Below, in pieces: positions 6,041 to 6,693 of a DNA stretch of 6,693 nucleotides. Both the position numbers and the translations under genes were made by a program. The DNA is from Bryobacteraceae bacterium (lineage in GTDB: Bacteria; Acidobacteriota; Terriglobia; Bryobacterales; Bryobacteraceae), in contig JADGHK010000134.1 of NCBI GenBank assembly GCA_019686145.1, positions 1-6,693 of the forward strand. The letters run 5' to 3'. The notes below the pieces were generated by a model, which had not been told where the DNA came from, ran no database searches, and saw only the letters and a list, made by a program, of their open reading frames with translations. Position 1 is the stretch's first letter. Each line of letters starts with the position of its first letter.

Positions 6041-6045
6041 TCCGG

Positions 6046-6693
6046 TTAGTCGTTAAACATGCCCTCAAAAAGAGCGGAAGTAAGGTAGCGCTCGGCTGCA
6101 TCGGGCAGAACCACGACCATCGTTTTCCCGCGCATCTCCGGTTCCCGGGCCAGGCGCAGCGCGACGGCTACCGCAGCGCCGCACGAAATGCCCGAAAGCA
6201 GGCCCTCTTCTCGTGCAAGCCTGCGCGCGATTTCGATTGCTTCCTCATTCGTCACCAGCTCAACCCGGTCTACGACCGACAGATCCAATGTGTCGGGGAT
6301 GAAGCCGGCGCCGATGCCTTGAATCTTGTGCGGGCCCGGCGTCGGAGTCTCGCCCCTCAGCGTCTGCGTGATGACAGGGCTCGTGGCGGGCTCCACGCCG
6401 ACGGATATGATTTTCTTCTTCTTCTCGTGCTTGATGTAGCGGGACACGCCGGTGATGGTGCCGCCCGTGCCGATGCCCGCCACCAGAACATCGATCGCTC
6501 CGTTCGTATCCTCCCAAATCTCGGGTCCCGTCGTCCGGAAATGAATCTCGGGATTGGCCGGGTTCTTGAACTGCTGAAGCATCACATATCGATCCGGGTA
6601 CTCGGCCACCAGCTGCTCGGCTTTGGCAATGGAGCCTTTCATTCCCGCCGGTCCTTCCGTCAGGACGAGATTGGCGCCCAGAACCTTGAGCAC
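6046..6693 (-). CDS. cysK: Cysteine synthase A (O-acetylserine sulfhydrylase), 3' part of the gene
   Basis: A PLP-dependent enzyme that makes cysteine from O-acetylserine and sulfide in the cytosol. Only the C-terminal ~216 codons lie in the window; the start and roughly 100 N-terminal residues, including the PLP-binding lysine and the Ser/Asn substrate loop, are beyond the right edge. Seen, numbered within the fragment: LKVLGANLVLTEG (2-14), NPANPEIHFRTTGPEIW (44-60) typical of the CysK rather than CysM type, the PLP-phosphate loop GIGTGGTITG (73-82), VGVEP (98-102), GIGAGFIP (126-133), SGISCGAA (167-174, with S170 near the pyridine ring nitrogen) and VLPDAAERYLTS (195-206). The last motif has AA where SG or TG is common and TS where ST is common, a small variation. 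A lysine run (91-94) comes from a GAA/AAG-rich tract. It converges with the response regulator gene. Confidence 0.94.
   Translation of the reverse strand: MLKVLGANLVLTEGPAGMKGSIAKAEQLVAEYPDRYVMLQQFKNPANPEIHFRTTGPEIWEDTNGAIDVLVAGIGTGGTITGVSRYIKHEKKKKIISVGVEPATSPVITQTLRGETPTPGPHKIQGIGAGFIPDTLDLSVVDRVELVTNEEAIEIARRLAREEGLLSGISCGAAVAVALRLAREPEMRGKTMVVVLPDAAERYLTSALFEGMFND

Noticed and set aside
6410..6427. CTT/TTC repeat tract as a slippage-prone phase-variable site in cysK
   Set aside because: It is short, interrupted, and encodes a Lys run at a surface loop where CysK proteins are often Lys-rich.

Overview
This 6.7 kb window is GC-rich bacterial DNA carrying seven recognisable protein genes, two of them cut by the window edges. 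It also carries one possible leader peptide and several RNA-like inverted repeats. The organism is most likely an Acidobacteriota member of the Solibacter/Bryobacter type. That is an inference from the mix of genes: a large secreted protein built of carboxypeptidase-regulatory-like beta-sandwich repeats, a free-standing TPR-secretin protein, and an Rcp1-like single-domain response regulator. No marker gene proves it.

Layout. Bases 2-208 (+) are the last 68 codons of 6-phosphogluconate dehydrogenase (gnd). After a 72-base gap comes surE (281-985, +), then a STAS-domain protein (1045-1392, +) that may belong to the same transcript. The STAS gene runs tail to tail into a long minus-strand gene (1382-3028) for a secreted protein with five carboxypeptidase-regulatory-like repeats, and the two stop ends overlap by 11 bases. 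A 149-base divergent spacer separates it from a plus-strand secretin-family gene (3178-4737). A long gene-poor stretch (4738-5138) follows, holding small hairpins and a possible -10 element. Next come a 15-codon leader ORF (5139-5186) and an Rcp1-like response regulator (5200-5832). Bases 5833-6045 contain three inverted repeats, one a terminator-like hairpin. The minus-strand 3' part of cysteine synthase (cysK, 6046-6693) closes the window.

Functional reading. gnd (pentose phosphate pathway), surE (nucleotide salvage or stress) and cysK (cysteine synthesis) are housekeeping genes. The STAS protein and the response regulator are signalling parts with no visible partner here. The divergent beta-sandwich protein and secretin both have apparent export signals and may act in the envelope, but nothing in the window links them mechanistically.

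The most unusual spot is the 5' end of the response-regulator gene, about 5139-5350. A short ORF with a good ribosome site ends in bases that can pair with the regulator's own Shine-Dalgarno sequence. The regulator's first ~50 codons, which are not part of the receiver fold, lie in DNA that can form many helices, including a 10-bp long-range helix (5247-5256 with 5338-5348) and an 8-bp hairpin. This looks more like a structured RNA that has become coding, possibly a remnant of a mobile intron-like RNA or a cis-regulatory element, than like an ordinary protein N-terminus.
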